Part shown: positions 6,388 to 14,706 of the stretch, piece by piece
Numbering within the stretch: position 1 is the first letter of the stretch
Layout: the number at the start of each line of letters is the position of its first letter
IMG/VR virus record: IMGVR_UViG_3300010885_062306
Span: 1-26,472 of that record
Source of the DNA: a virus
Direction: 5' to 3' (one strand)
Length of the DNA: 26,472 nt
Notes under the pieces: model-generated
Told to the model about the DNA's origin: nothing
Database searches by the model: none
The model's input: only the letters and a program-made list of their open reading frames with translations
Made by a program: the position numbers and the translations under genes

Positions 6388-9042
6388 ATGAGTTACGTAG
6401 ACGCATTATTGGATCGTCAGAAAGAACGCATCCACATCGTAGAGAGGGTTGATGGCAAGAGAATCTATAAAGAATACCCTGTTGTTTATACCTTCTATTA
6501 TGCTGATCCTCGTGGCAAGTGGCGTAGTATTTTTGATACTCCCGTTAGCCGCATTAGCACTCGCAGCAGTAAAGAGTTTCGCAAAGAACTAGCTGTACAC
6601 AACAACAAAGAAATCTTCGAGAGCGACATCAATCCCATCTTCCGTTGTTTGGAAGACAACTACATCGATAAAGATGCACCCGAACTAAACATCGCATTTT
6701 TCGATATCGAGACCGACTTTGATAACAAGCGTGGATACAGCACACCATCCGATCCTTTTACCAAAGTCACAGCCATAACAGTATATCTCAACTGGATGAA
6801 TCAGCTGATCACTCTGGCGTTGCCGCCAGAAAGCATGAGCATGGATCAGGCTAATGAAATTAGTGCCAAATTCGACAACACATTCATGTTCGACAATGAA
6901 GCTGATCTGTTGTTGACATTCCTGGATCTGATCGAAGATGCAGACATCCTGTCAGGTTGGAACTCAGGCGGATTTGATATTCCCTACATGGTCAATCGTG
7001 TGGCCAGAGTGTTGAGTAAAGATGACACTCGTAGATTTTGTCTGTGGAACCAGTTTCCCAAAGAGAGGATATTTGAAAAATATGGAGCGGATCAACTTAC
7101 TTTTGATCTGGTTGGCCGGGTTCATATGGATTATATGGAACTGTATCGTAAGTATACTTACGAAGAGCGGCACAGTTACAGCCTTGATGCTATCGGCGAG
7201 TATGAACTGAACGAACGCAAGACAGCCTACGAAGGCAGCCTGGACCAACTATACAATCAGGATTTTGAGACATTCATCACATACTCCAGACAGGACGTGG
7301 CACTGCTGGACAAGCTGGATACCAAACTCAAATTCATCGATCTAGCCAACGAACTGGCACACGCCAACACTGTGCTACTGCAAACTACCATGGGCGCAGT
7401 GGCAGTGACAGAACAGGCCATCATCAACGAAGCACATCGTCGTGGCATGGTGGTGCCCAATCGCAAAAGCAAGACAGACACAAGTGAAACACAAGTAGCT
7501 GGTGCTTATGTGGCCTATCCTAAGAAGGGTCTGCACAAATGGATCGGCGCTATCGATATCAACAGTTTGTATCCGTCAGCTATTAGAGCACTGAACATGG
7601 GTCCAGAGACTGTGATAGGTCAGCTGAGACCTCATATGACAGATACATACATCGCTGACAAGATTGCCAAAGGCAGCAGCATGGCATCAGCATGGGAAGG
7701 ACTGTTCGGCAGTCTGGAATATGAAGCTGTGATGCGACAGGATCCTGGTGCAGAGATTGTCATCGACTGGGAAAACGGTGAATCGGAAGTGTTCAGTGCC
7801 AAGCAGATATACAACTTGCTGTTCAACACCAACAAGCCCTGGGCCATCAGTGCTAATGGTACTATCTTTAATTTGGAAAAGCAGGGCGTGATTCCTGGCT
7901 TGCTGGAACGCTGGTATGCTGAACGTGAGGAAATGCAGGCTAAGATGCGAGCCTGTACTGATGCCAAAGAGCGAGCCTTCTGGGATAAACGACAGCTGGT
8001 TAAAAAAATTAACTTGAACAGTCTGTATGGTGCTATCCTCAACGGTGGATGCAGATTCTTTGATCAACGTATCGGACAGAGCACCACACTGTGCGGCAGA
8101 GCCATCGCCAAACACATGGATGCCACTGTGAACCAGATGATCACAGGCGACTATGATCATGTGGGCAAAGCTATCATCTATGGTGATACTGACTCGGTGT
8201 ATTTTTCAGCTTGGCCTATCGTGGCAGCAGATGTACAGCGCGGCATGGAATGGGACAAAGATATCTGTGTGCAACTGTATGATCAGATCAGCGATCAGGT
8301 AAACGACACATGGCCGGATTTCATGTACAAGGCGTTCCATACTACACCAGAGCTGGGCGCCATCATCAAAGGCGGCCGTGAACTGGTGGCAAGTTCAGGA
8401 TTGTTTATTACCAAGAAGCGTTATGCTGTGCAGATTTATGATCTGGAAGGCAAGCGTCTGGATACAGAAGGCAAAACCGGCAAAGTAAAAGCCATGGGGC
8501 TGGACCTTAAACGCTCAGATACTCCCAAAGTAGTACAGGACTTCCTCAGCGATATCCTGAATCAGGTGTTGAATGGTGCAAGCCGTGAACAGATTGTTGC
8601 TGCTATCAGAGAGTTCAAACAGGTGTTTAAACAGCGTCCAGCTTGGGAAAAAGGCACACCCAAACGTGTGAACAAGCTGACACACTATGGTGATCTGGAA
8701 AAGAAACAAGGCCGAGCCAACATGCCTGGGCATGTACGAGCTGCCATCAATTGGAACTACATGCGTAAGATGCATGGTGACAATCGCAGTATCGAGATCA
8801 CTGATGGTATGAAAACCATCGTGTGCAAGCTGAAAAACAATCCCCTGGGACTGACCAGCATCGGTTATCCCACAGACGAAAGCCGTATTCCGCAATGGTT
8901 TAAAGAAATGCCATTCGACAATGGCAGCATGGAAGATACTATCGTCACACAGAAAGTGGAAAACCTGCTGGGCGTGTTGGAATGGAATCTGGAACACAGT
9001 ACCAATATCACTAATACATTCAGCAAGTTCTTTGAGGTGTAA
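6388..9042 (+). CDS. 43: DNA polymerase, family B, T4 gp43 type
   Basis: This is the replicative DNA polymerase with 3'-5' proofreading; its 884 residues compare with about 900 for T4 gp43. Exonuclease motifs are present: Exo I FFDIETD (Asp106, Glu108), Exo II NSGGFDIPYM (about residue 193) and Exo III YSRQDVALLD (about 299-308). Polymerase motifs follow: A DINSLYPSAI (about 390-399), B KKINLNSLYGA (about 540-550) and C YGDTDSVYF (about 598-606) with both catalytic aspartates. The C-terminus is NTFSKFFEV, a PIP-box-like spacing suited to binding a sliding clamp, as the C-terminal tails of T4/RB69 polymerases do. AAGGAG at 6377-6382 precedes ATG 6388. The same FxKFFEV peptide recurs in the DpdA-like enzyme at 10678. 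Confidence 0.97.
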   Translation: MSYVDALLDRQKERIHIVERVDGKRIYKEYPVVYTFYYADPRGKWRSIFDTPVSRISTRSSKEFRKELAVHNNKEIFESDINPIFRCLEDNYIDKDAPELNIAFFDIETDFDNKRGYSTPSDPFTKVTAITVYLNWMNQLITLALPPESMSMDQANEISAKFDNTFMFDNEADLLLTFLDLIEDADILSGWNSGGFDIPYMVNRVARVLSKDDTRRFCLWNQFPKERIFEKYGADQLTFDLVGRVHMDYMELYRKYTYEERHSYSLDAIGEYELNERKTAYEGSLDQLYNQDFETFITYSRQDVALLDKLDTKLKFIDLANELAHANTVLLQTTMGAVAVTEQAIINEAHRRGMVVPNRKSKTDTSETQVAGAYVAYPKKGLHKWIGAIDINSLYPSAIRALNMGPETVIGQLRPHMTDTYIADKIAKGSSMASAWEGLFGSLEYEAVMRQDPGAEIVIDWENGESEVFSAKQIYNLLFNTNKPWAISANGTIFNLEKQGVIPGLLERWYAEREEMQAKMRACTDAKERAFWDKRQLVKKINLNSLYGAILNGGCRFFDQRIGQSTTLCGRAIAKHMDATVNQMITGDYDHVGKAIIYGDTDSVYFSAWPIVAADVQRGMEWDKDICVQLYDQISDQVNDTWPDFMYKAFHTTPELGAIIKGGRELVASSGLFITKKRYAVQIYDLEGKRLDTEGKTGKVKAMGLDLKRSDTPKVVQDFLSDILNQVLNGASREQIVAAIREFKQVFKQRPAWEKGTPKRVNKLTHYGDLEKKQGRANMPGHVRAAINWNYMRKMHGDNRSIEITDGMKTIVCKLKNNPLGLTSIGYPTDESRIPQWFKEMPFDNGSMEDTIVTQKVENLLGVLEWNLEHSTNITNTFSKFFEV

Positions 9043-9043
9043 C

Positions 9044-9898
9044 ATGGGTATGGAAACTGTTGACCTACAAAAAATGTACAATCAGATCCAGGAAGTCCAG
9101 GATCTGTTTAACATCACGGCTGCTAACAGTGAACAATACCATCATGTGACCATATTGATCAATCAGCTCAAACTGTATTTTGATCAGCATCTGGACAATC
9201 ACAAGGAAATATTGTATTCACACAGCAAACAGATGACCGAAAACTTGTACAAACAGGATCTGGAATTACGTAGAAAGTTTGTACAGAGCAATCGGCTGGA
9301 TCAATATGACGTGGACAGATTTACTGGGTTGGTCACAGCCAACAGCAGTTTTGCTCTGCCCACATTGGAGTTGTTTCCTGGCACAGGGCAACTGTTGCCA
9401 GCGATGGTACATGGCGAGCCGCTGTATCTGGTTGACCGTTATATAGAGATATGTAATGAAGCAGCGGCAGTGTTGAACAACGAGTACTATGCTGATCGCA
9501 GACTGAGAAAATATGCTGTGAAGGATTATGATCTCAGCGCACTACCACAAAATGCCATTGCTGTGGCTTATTGCTTTAACGAGTTCTTCTATGCTGACAC
9601 GGATTACATTCGTAATTGGTGTGACAGCATTTATAAAGTACTGATGCCTGGTGGACGTTTCGTGTTCAACTTCATGCCAGAAGATGAACTATGGGCTATC
9701 GAAGCATGTCAAAAAATGGACTTCAGCATCATCGATTATCGTGCCTTGCTACGGTATCTCACCAACACAGGCTGGCAAGTGGAAACATGCGACAAGCATC
9801 AGTTTCATGGCAGCTACATCAGCATCATCAAACCTGGTGCCATTGCAGACAGATTAAAACTTACTGGCAGCAGTGCAGAAATTATTGATATTCGTTGA
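9044..9898 (+). CDS. Class I SAM-dependent methyltransferase-like protein
   Basis: ATG 9044 follows the polymerase stop by one base, with GAGG at 9034-9037; an in-frame start further upstream would lie inside the polymerase gene. The 284-residue protein starts with a helical region (about 1-95). A Rossmann-type methyltransferase core follows: motif I LELFPGTGQ with the Gly-rich SAM loop, an acidic LVDRY at the next strand, and VLMPGGRFVFNF as the strand typical of small-molecule or protein methyltransferases. No DNA-methyltransferase catalytic motif ([DN]PP[YFW] or the Pro-Cys loop) is visible, so DNA methylation is not supported. The substrate is unknown. Its place between polymerase and clamp suggests co-expression with replication genes. 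Confidence 0.65.
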   Translation: MGMETVDLQKMYNQIQEVQDLFNITAANSEQYHHVTILINQLKLYFDQHLDNHKEILYSHSKQMTENLYKQDLELRRKFVQSNRLDQYDVDRFTGLVTANSSFALPTLELFPGTGQLLPAMVHGEPLYLVDRYIEICNEAAAVLNNEYYADRRLRKYAVKDYDLSALPQNAIAVAYCFNEFFYADTDYIRNWCDSIYKVLMPGGRFVFNFMPEDELWAIEACQKMDFSIIDYRALLRYLTNTGWQVETCDKHQFHGSYISIIKPGAIADRLKLTGSSAEIIDIR

Positions 9899-9913
9899 AT
9901 TAACCTATATACT
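9885..9913 (+). promoter_or_regulatory. Sigma70-like promoter for the clamp-like gene
   Basis: TTGATA (9885-9890) and TATACT (9908-9913) are spaced by 17 bases. The start codon at 9934 would leave a leader of about 14 bases that includes AAAGG (9921-9925). Confidence 0.4.
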
Positions 9914-9933
9914 AAAACAGAAAGGTAAGAAAC

Positions 9934-10674
9934 ATGAAAGATTTTCTAATTGATATCGTGTCACATACACTGCCGCTGGGCGTGTTAGATCTGATCAAAG
10001 TGACAGGAGATGACAAGAGCACTGTGTTGGACAGTATCAGTACTGACCAACAGAATAATAATGTTATTTTTAAAGCCACATTCAATACTCCTAATCCAGC
10101 ATTTGCTGGCGTATTTGGTATGCCCAACATCAGCAAACTGCATACAATCTTGAATATTCCCGAATATAAAGAAAATGCTGATATCACTATCAAGCAAAAG
10201 ACCAAAGACAACATCAGTGTTCCTGGCAGCTTCCATTTTGAAAATGGTGCAAAAGATTTCCAGAACGAATATCGTTTGATGGACGCCAACTTGGTCAACA
10301 GTCGTATTCCAGCTACCAAGTTCATGGGTGCCAACTGGCATGTGACACTGGAACCCACTGTGGCCAGCATCATGCGTTTGAAATTCCAGGCACAGAGCAA
10401 CAGCGATGAAAAATATTTTATTGCCAAAACTGAGAATGGCAATCTCAAGTTTTATTTTGGTAACCACAGCACACATGCTGGTAACTTTGTGTTCCAGGGC
10501 GGTGTGACTGGTGCACTGAGCAATGGCTGGGAATGGCCAGTGGCTATTGTGCAGGCTATTTTGGGTCTGGATGGCGATAAGACTATTAAGTTCAGCGATG
10601 ACGGTATGGCACAGATTGTCGTAGACTCAGGACTGATCACTTATGAATACCTTATTCCAGGACATACGAAGTAA
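9934..10674 (+). CDS. Probable sliding clamp (gp45-like processivity factor)
   Basis: The 246-residue protein (T4 gp45 is 228) has no catalytic motif and reads as repeated beta-strands with helices, as expected for a clamp. Clamp-like pieces are FGMPNISKLHTILNIPEY near residues 65-85 and the C-terminal ...TIKFSDDGMAQIVVDSGLITYEYLIPGH. The latter resembles the last strands of phage clamps (strand, acidic turn, strand, Y.Y.LP). It sits two genes after the polymerase, with its own promoter. A ring that tethers the polymerase to DNA would fit the PIP-like tails in the polymerase and the DpdA-like protein. The assignment is by pattern and position; a structure prediction should show two or three clamp folds. 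Confidence 0.55.
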   Translation: MKDFLIDIVSHTLPLGVLDLIKVTGDDKSTVLDSISTDQQNNNVIFKATFNTPNPAFAGVFGMPNISKLHTILNIPEYKENADITIKQKTKDNISVPGSFHFENGAKDFQNEYRLMDANLVNSRIPATKFMGANWHVTLEPTVASIMRLKFQAQSNSDEKYFIAKTENGNLKFYFGNHSTHAGNFVFQGGVTGALSNGWEWPVAIVQAILGLDGDKTIKFSDDGMAQIVVDSGLITYEYLIPGHTK

Positions 10675-10677
10675 ACT

Positions 10678-12222
10678 ATGAAAAAGCAAGTGGATCTAAA
10701 AACCAATCAGGAAGACTATGCCTTGTTTCTACCGGCGTTGAGTGGTTTTTATTCCACTTACGTGGGCAGACAACGCTTTGCAGAGCATGTGCCTGCAGAG
10801 CGTATCCCTGCTGCACTGGGTGGAATGGAAGGACTCAACTTTCTCAACAGCAAAGAAGGTGTCTTCCATTACCCCTGGTGTCTGTATAGCGCAGGACATG
10901 CCAACTTGGACATTGGGTCTAATCCCAAAGAAGATATGGTGCGTACTCGTGAGGAAGGCAGTTTTATCCTGGGCGACTCCGGCGGTTTCCAGATAGCCAA
11001 AGGCGTCTGGGAAGGTGACTGGCGAGCAGGATCAGGTTGTGACAAAGCACAAAAGAAACGTGTGGATGTTCTCAACTGGATGGAAGAGTACATGGACTAT
11101 GGCATGGGCCTGGATATTCCCGGCTGGGTAGGACGTACTCCACGTGGTCGTGAAGCCACAAAGATCACCACATATCAGGAAGCGGTGGATGCCAGCAAGT
11201 ATAACTTTGAATACTGGATGCGCCACCGCAAACACAAGTGCAAATTCCTAACTGTTCTACAGGGTGATAATCACACACAAGCTGATGAATGGTATGCTGA
11301 GATGAAAAAATACTCAGACCCTAAACAGTTTCCAGATGATCATTTCAATGGCTGGGCCATGGGATCACAAAACAAATGCGATCCGCATCTGGTTCTCAAA
11401 CGTCTGGTCACACTAATTTATGATGGACTTCTTGAGTCTGGCAAACAGGATTGGGTGCATTATCTGGGTACCAGCAAGCTGGAATGGGCCATGATGTTCA
11501 CAGATATCCAACGTGCTATCCGCAAGTATCATAATCCCACACTGACCATCAGCTTCGACTGTGCAAGTCCATTCCTTGCCACAGCCAATGGGCAAGTATA
11601 TCACGAAAACCGTCTAACTGATCGTGGCAAATGGATGTACAAAATGAGCAAGTGTGTGGACGACAAGAAGTATGCCACAGACCCCAGGAACTTCCGTGAT
11701 GCTGTTATCCAGGACGGATTGTTCACAGACTTTATCAAGAGCCCCATCATCGATGCCTGTGGTATCAGCGACATCTGCCACTACAAGCCCGGCGATCTCA
11801 ACAAGATCGGTAAGGAAGGCCGCACCAGCTGGGATAGCTTCAGCTATGCACTGCTGATGGGACATAACATCTTCGCTCATATCCGTGCAGTACAGGATGG
11901 CAATGCTCGTTATGATTTCGGTGTTGTTCCGGCCAGTCTGGTGCAGGAGAAGTTCGAACAGAAGTTCTTCCGTGATGTGGTGGACGGTATCTTCAGTGCT
12001 GGCAGCTATGGCAAAGCCATGGAGTATGTGGAAGAACACAACAAGTGGTACATGGACATCGTGGGCAGCAGTGCCAACGGCTTCCTGGGTAAAAAAGCTG
12101 TGAACAGCAGTACCGCTTTCGGCAAGTTTTTCGAAGTGGAAGAGTTTGTTCCAGACACTGCCAGAGATGACAGCGGAATGAACGAAGCCAATCTGGATAA
12201 ACTGGAAGAACTAATTGATTGA
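10678..12222 (+). CDS. dpdA: DpdA-type DNA guanine transglycosylase (TGT superfamily)
   Basis: DpdA enzymes are relatives of tRNA-guanine transglycosylase that exchange guanine in DNA for a 7-deazaguanine. This 514-residue protein shows the TGT barrel landmarks: LGDSGGFQ with Asp100, GLDIPGW with Asp146, FLTVLQGDN (about 190-198), GWAMGSQ (about 225-231), HYLGTSK (261-267) and ISFDCASP with Asp294. The CxCxxC zinc site of bacterial TGT is absent, as I would expect for a DNA-acting relative. FolE, QueD and QueE genes in the same window would supply the precursor. Residues 483-487 (KFFEV, within AFGKFFEVEEF) repeat the polymerase C-terminal peptide. The gene starts 3 bases after the clamp-like gene. 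Which guanines are replaced, and with which derivative, cannot be read here. Confidence 0.85.
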   Translation: MKKQVDLKTNQEDYALFLPALSGFYSTYVGRQRFAEHVPAERIPAALGGMEGLNFLNSKEGVFHYPWCLYSAGHANLDIGSNPKEDMVRTREEGSFILGDSGGFQIAKGVWEGDWRAGSGCDKAQKKRVDVLNWMEEYMDYGMGLDIPGWVGRTPRGREATKITTYQEAVDASKYNFEYWMRHRKHKCKFLTVLQGDNHTQADEWYAEMKKYSDPKQFPDDHFNGWAMGSQNKCDPHLVLKRLVTLIYDGLLESGKQDWVHYLGTSKLEWAMMFTDIQRAIRKYHNPTLTISFDCASPFLATANGQVYHENRLTDRGKWMYKMSKCVDDKKYATDPRNFRDAVIQDGLFTDFIKSPIIDACGISDICHYKPGDLNKIGKEGRTSWDSFSYALLMGHNIFAHIRAVQDGNARYDFGVVPASLVQEKFEQKFFRDVVDGIFSAGSYGKAMEYVEEHNKWYMDIVGSSANGFLGKKAVNSSTAFGKFFEVEEFVPDTARDDSGMNEANLDKLEELID

Positions 12223-12223
12223 C

Positions 12224-12252
12224 GTTTACACTTGATTAGTGTAAACTGATAT
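12224..12252 (+). promoter_or_regulatory. Perfect 8-bp dyad over a possible promoter
   Basis: GTTTACAC (12224-12231), a 7-base loop and GTGTAAAC (12239-12246) form a perfect inverted repeat just after the DpdA-like gene. TTTACA inside the first arm plus TGATAT at 12247-12252 (16-base spacing) would make a weak promoter covered by the dyad, so an operator is possible. No T-run follows, so a terminator is less likely. Confidence 0.4.
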
Positions 12253-12274
12253 CATAACAACTACAGGAACAGTT

Positions 12275-12616
12275 ATGACAGACGATAACGCAGATCTTAG
12301 CAAGCGTATCTACTTGGAATGTGAATGTACCGACTTCGATCACACTGTGCGTGTGAGCCTTTGGGATTGGAACAACTATACTAATCCTGAGGGTAGCAGC
12401 GCACCAGAAATGATCGTGGAATATCATCTGAACAATCACGAAAATTGGTATCAGCGTGTATGGTCTGCTATCAAATATGTGTTTAATCGGGAAAGCATCG
12501 TGTATCATGATGTGATGATCGATCAGGCCAGTGTAGAGAAACTTCAGAGATTGTGTATAGATTATAAACTAGCACATGAACTTTATAAATTAGGAACAGC
12601 CAACAATGGCAAATAA
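12275..12616 (+). CDS. Conserved phage protein (113 aa)
   Basis: This soluble protein has the pattern IYLECECTDFDHTVR, then IVEYHLN..ENWYQRVWSAIKYVF, then a short linker and a helical C-terminus (SVEKLQRLCIDYKLAHELY). I recognise this from small proteins found in many tailed phages (a CEC...H start, then W.R.W.A.KYVFG). Cys and His in the first 20 residues could bind a metal. The function is unknown. AGGA at 12264-12267 precedes ATG 12275. The gene overlaps the next by 11 bases. Confidence 0.6.
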   Translation: MTDDNADLSKRIYLECECTDFDHTVRVSLWDWNNYTNPEGSSAPEMIVEYHLNNHENWYQRVWSAIKYVFNRESIVYHDVMIDQASVEKLQRLCIDYKLAHELYKLGTANNGK

Positions 12617-13136
12617 AAACGATCTATATATCACCACAGCAGTCACAGATGCACTGAGAAAAGCAGTTGACATGCCTGTGCCTGATGCTATACTAAAGGA
12701 CGCTAATACCATGACTTATATTACTGAAAAGATTGCACAGGATCCTGAAATGATCAGACACAGCATGATTTGGGTCAAGTTTCAGATGGAAGGCATTCAC
12801 AAATATCCAGCAGCCATCACTGACCCCAACTTGGCAGATGTCAGTTTCCTGGGTTTCCCACATCGTCACATGTTCCACTTCCGTGTGGGCATCGAAGTTT
12901 TCCACAACGATCGTGATATCGAATTCATCCAGTTTAAACGCTGGCTGATCAGCTTGTATGGCGGGGCAAATGAACCTGTTATTGAGCTGGACTACAAGAG
13001 CTGCGAGATGATCGCAGATGAACTATATGAACAAATTGCAGACAGATATCCTGGCCGGGATGTCAAAATCGAAGTAAGTGAAGATAATGAAAATGGATGT
13101 GAAATCTCATATTGCAAGGCACACTCACATGATTAA
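12606..13136 (+). CDS. Conserved phage protein, possibly T-fold (QueD-like layout)
   Basis: This 176-residue soluble protein starts inside the preceding gene (11-base overlap). Its layout recalls 6-pyruvoyl-tetrahydropterin-synthase-type T-folds: a His in MEGIHKYP (His65), an HxH in GFPHRHMFHFRVGIEV (His86, His88) at the start of a strand, DIEFIQFKRWL, then SCEMIADELYEQI (Glu134), then VKIEVSED near the end. Three His in this order could form the zinc site of such enzymes. The catalytic Cys that precedes HxH in QueD is missing, so it is not a standard QueD. The family is widespread in phages and, to my knowledge, uncharacterised. The T-fold idea is inference. The next gene overlaps by 8 bases. 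Confidence 0.6.
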   Translation: MANKNDLYITTAVTDALRKAVDMPVPDAILKDANTMTYITEKIAQDPEMIRHSMIWVKFQMEGIHKYPAAITDPNLADVSFLGFPHRHMFHFRVGIEVFHNDRDIEFIQFKRWLISLYGGANEPVIELDYKSCEMIADELYEQIADRYPGRDVKIEVSEDNENGCEISYCKAHSHD

Positions 13137-13341
13137 GAACAAGCAAGTAAATCGTACCTTTGATGATCTGGATGCCTATCGGGCGTTCTGTGTGGAGTTT
13201 GGTTTTCGTTTCGACGTAGCTGACCTGTATAAACGCAACACTCCCTATGGGCAGTATGAGCGTCATCGCAGAGGTGACCCTGTGCGTAACAACTGGCAGA
13301 TCGATGCTGAGCAATTTGCCAGCATGGAATTTAAACACTAA
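13129..13341 (+). CDS. Small conserved phage protein (70 aa)
   Basis: I choose ATG 13129, which overlaps the previous stop by 8 bases, the same arrangement used elsewhere in this genome; longer in-frame starts (13078, 13087, 13093) would overlap further. The product is basic, with NRTFDDLDAYRAFCVEFGFRF and ADLY..NTPYGQYERH, typical of a small family in marine T4-like phages with no known function. There is no membrane segment. Confidence 0.55.
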   Translation: MIKNKQVNRTFDDLDAYRAFCVEFGFRFDVADLYKRNTPYGQYERHRRGDPVRNNWQIDAEQFASMEFKH

Positions 13342-13358
13342 CTGACAGGCCCGGCCAG

Positions 13359-13625
13359 GTGATCTTACCCTACATAGATAAGCCTATAATCTATACACAA
13401 TTCGACAGTGGCAACATTGTCGAATTTCCTGTCAAAGAGAATTGGTGGACAGAACGACAACGAATCATGTACGCTATAAAAGGCTGGTGTACTGAGCAGG
13501 GCCTGCGTAACGGCACAGATTACCTGTTCATGCGGATGCCTGATGATAGGAAGCACATACCCATATGGTTCAAAGAACAGTGTTATGCCAGTATGCTGGC
13601 CATGGCGTTATATGCCCAAGAATAA
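13359..13625 (+). CDS. Hypothetical phage protein (88 aa)
   Basis: The start is GTG 13359 by length, with AGG immediately before it, which is poor spacing, so the true start is uncertain. The product is soluble, with ENWWTERQRIMYAIKGWC and MRMPDDRKHIPIWF. I do not recognise the family. It overlaps the next gene by 14 bases, which supports its being translated. Confidence 0.45.
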   Translation: MILPYIDKPIIYTQFDSGNIVEFPVKENWWTERQRIMYAIKGWCTEQGLRNGTDYLFMRMPDDRKHIPIWFKEQCYASMLAMALYAQE

Positions 13626-13908
13626 CGACTGCATAACTTTTGACAGCAAAAAGATCACCAGCAGACCTGTGAGTAATGGATATTGGATAGGTCCTGGGGA
13701 TGGTTACGAAGGTGCTCTGAATGGCAATTATCAAGACACAGAAGCAGCCATCATAATTGCCAACAAGTTGGGCGAACAGGGATACCAATATCACACTGAT
13801 TTCACATTTGTCACATTGGGTTTGGACGGTGTAGTATTATATTTTTATAATAAACAAGCTGAAACATTCGCTGTCATGCAGTGGGATTTATTGACTAGAC
13901 AGTGGTAA
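13612..13908 (+). CDS. Hypothetical phage protein (98 aa)
   Basis: ATG 13612 is preferred; in-frame ATG 13585 is an alternative with a larger overlap. The soluble product contains a Gly-rich YWIGPGDGYEGALNG, then TEAAIIIANKLGEQGY, then strands ending in a Trp-rich tail (VMQWDLLTRQW). I do not recognise it. It closes the run of small genes before the biosynthetic cluster. Confidence 0.5.
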   Translation: MPKNNDCITFDSKKITSRPVSNGYWIGPGDGYEGALNGNYQDTEAAIIIANKLGEQGYQYHTDFTFVTLGLDGVVLYFYNKQAETFAVMQWDLLTRQW

Positions 13909-13926
13909 AGATAGTAGAGTATAAAC

Positions 13927-14706
13927 ATGAGCAAAAAACAAAACAAAAGAGTAGTACTAGTAACAGGTGGCTTCGATCCACTACACAGCGGACACATCAA
14001 ATATATCACAGAAGCAGCCAAGCTGGGTGACACTCTGGTAGTAGGCGTCAACAGCGACGCCTGGTTGACCAGGAAAAAAGGTCGTCCTTTCATGCCCTGG
14101 CTGGAACGTGCGTCAGTTATCGATGCACTTAAACCAGTGGATGTGGTCATCGACTTCAACGATGACAACAACAGCAGCGCACATGCTATCCAGCAGGTGC
14201 TGGACATGTATCCAGATGCCACTATCGTGTATGCCAATGGTGGTGATCGCGGGCAGGGCAATATTCCAGAACAGGATCTGATCGATAACCCCAGGCTGGA
14301 ATATGTGTTTGGTGTGGGCGGTGATGACAAGGCCAACAGCAGCAGTTGGATCCTGCGTAACTGGCAAGCACCACGTACTCAACGCATCTGGGGGCATTAT
14401 GATGTGCTGACAGAATATCCAGACGTCAAGTTGAAAGAACTGGTGGTGGAACCTGGTCGTTGTCTCAGCTATCAGCGTCACTTCCAGCGTAGTGAAGTGT
14501 GGTTTGTTCGTTCAGGTGTAGCACGTATCATCTATAATTTTGGTGATCGTGAGTACACTGAGATCATCAACAAGCATGGTGTGTTCGTGATCCCACAGGA
14601 AGGTTGGCATCAGCTGATCAATCCTGGTGCGGAACCACTGCACATCATCGAAATCCAGTATGGCGATGCCTGCCTGGAAGAAGATATCGAGAGAGTCAAT
14701 CAGTGA
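13927..14706 (+). CDS. Nucleotidyltransferase-cupin fusion protein
   Basis: The N-terminal domain (about residues 8-145) is a cytidylyltransferase/RfaE-II-like nucleotidyltransferase: VTGGFDPLHSGHIKYI carries the HxGH site (His20-His23), followed by LVVGVNSDAW. Such enzymes join a sugar- or polyol-phosphate to a nucleotide. The C-terminal domain (about 155-255) is a single cupin of the type II phosphomannose isomerase type: LVVEPGRCLSYQRHFQRSE, SGVARI and VIPQEGWHQLINPG. These isomerise or epimerise sugar phosphates or bind sugars. Together they suggest production of an activated sugar. The stop overlaps the GTG start of the next gene, a glycosyltransferase, by 4 bases, so the product is probably the donor for that enzyme. 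The exact sugar is not readable. Confidence 0.8.
   Translation: MSKKQNKRVVLVTGGFDPLHSGHIKYITEAAKLGDTLVVGVNSDAWLTRKKGRPFMPWLERASVIDALKPVDVVIDFNDDNNSSAHAIQQVLDMYPDATIVYANGGDRGQGNIPEQDLIDNPRLEYVFGVGGDDKANSSSWILRNWQAPRTQRIWGHYDVLTEYPDVKLKELVVEPGRCLSYQRHFQRSEVWFVRSGVARIIYNFGDREYTEIINKHGVFVIPQEGWHQLINPGAEPLHIIEIQYGDACLEEDIERVNQ

Noticed and set aside
8515-9081. 188-residue open frame on the minus strand over the polymerase gene
   Set aside because: It is a shadow of the polymerase coding sequence, with no motif, promoter or ribosome site.
14604-14702. Longer N-terminus for the glycosyltransferase
   Set aside because: It would overlap the nucleotidyltransferase-cupin gene by about 100 bases; GTG 14703 gives the GTGA overlap typical here, and the extra residues look like out-of-frame sequence.
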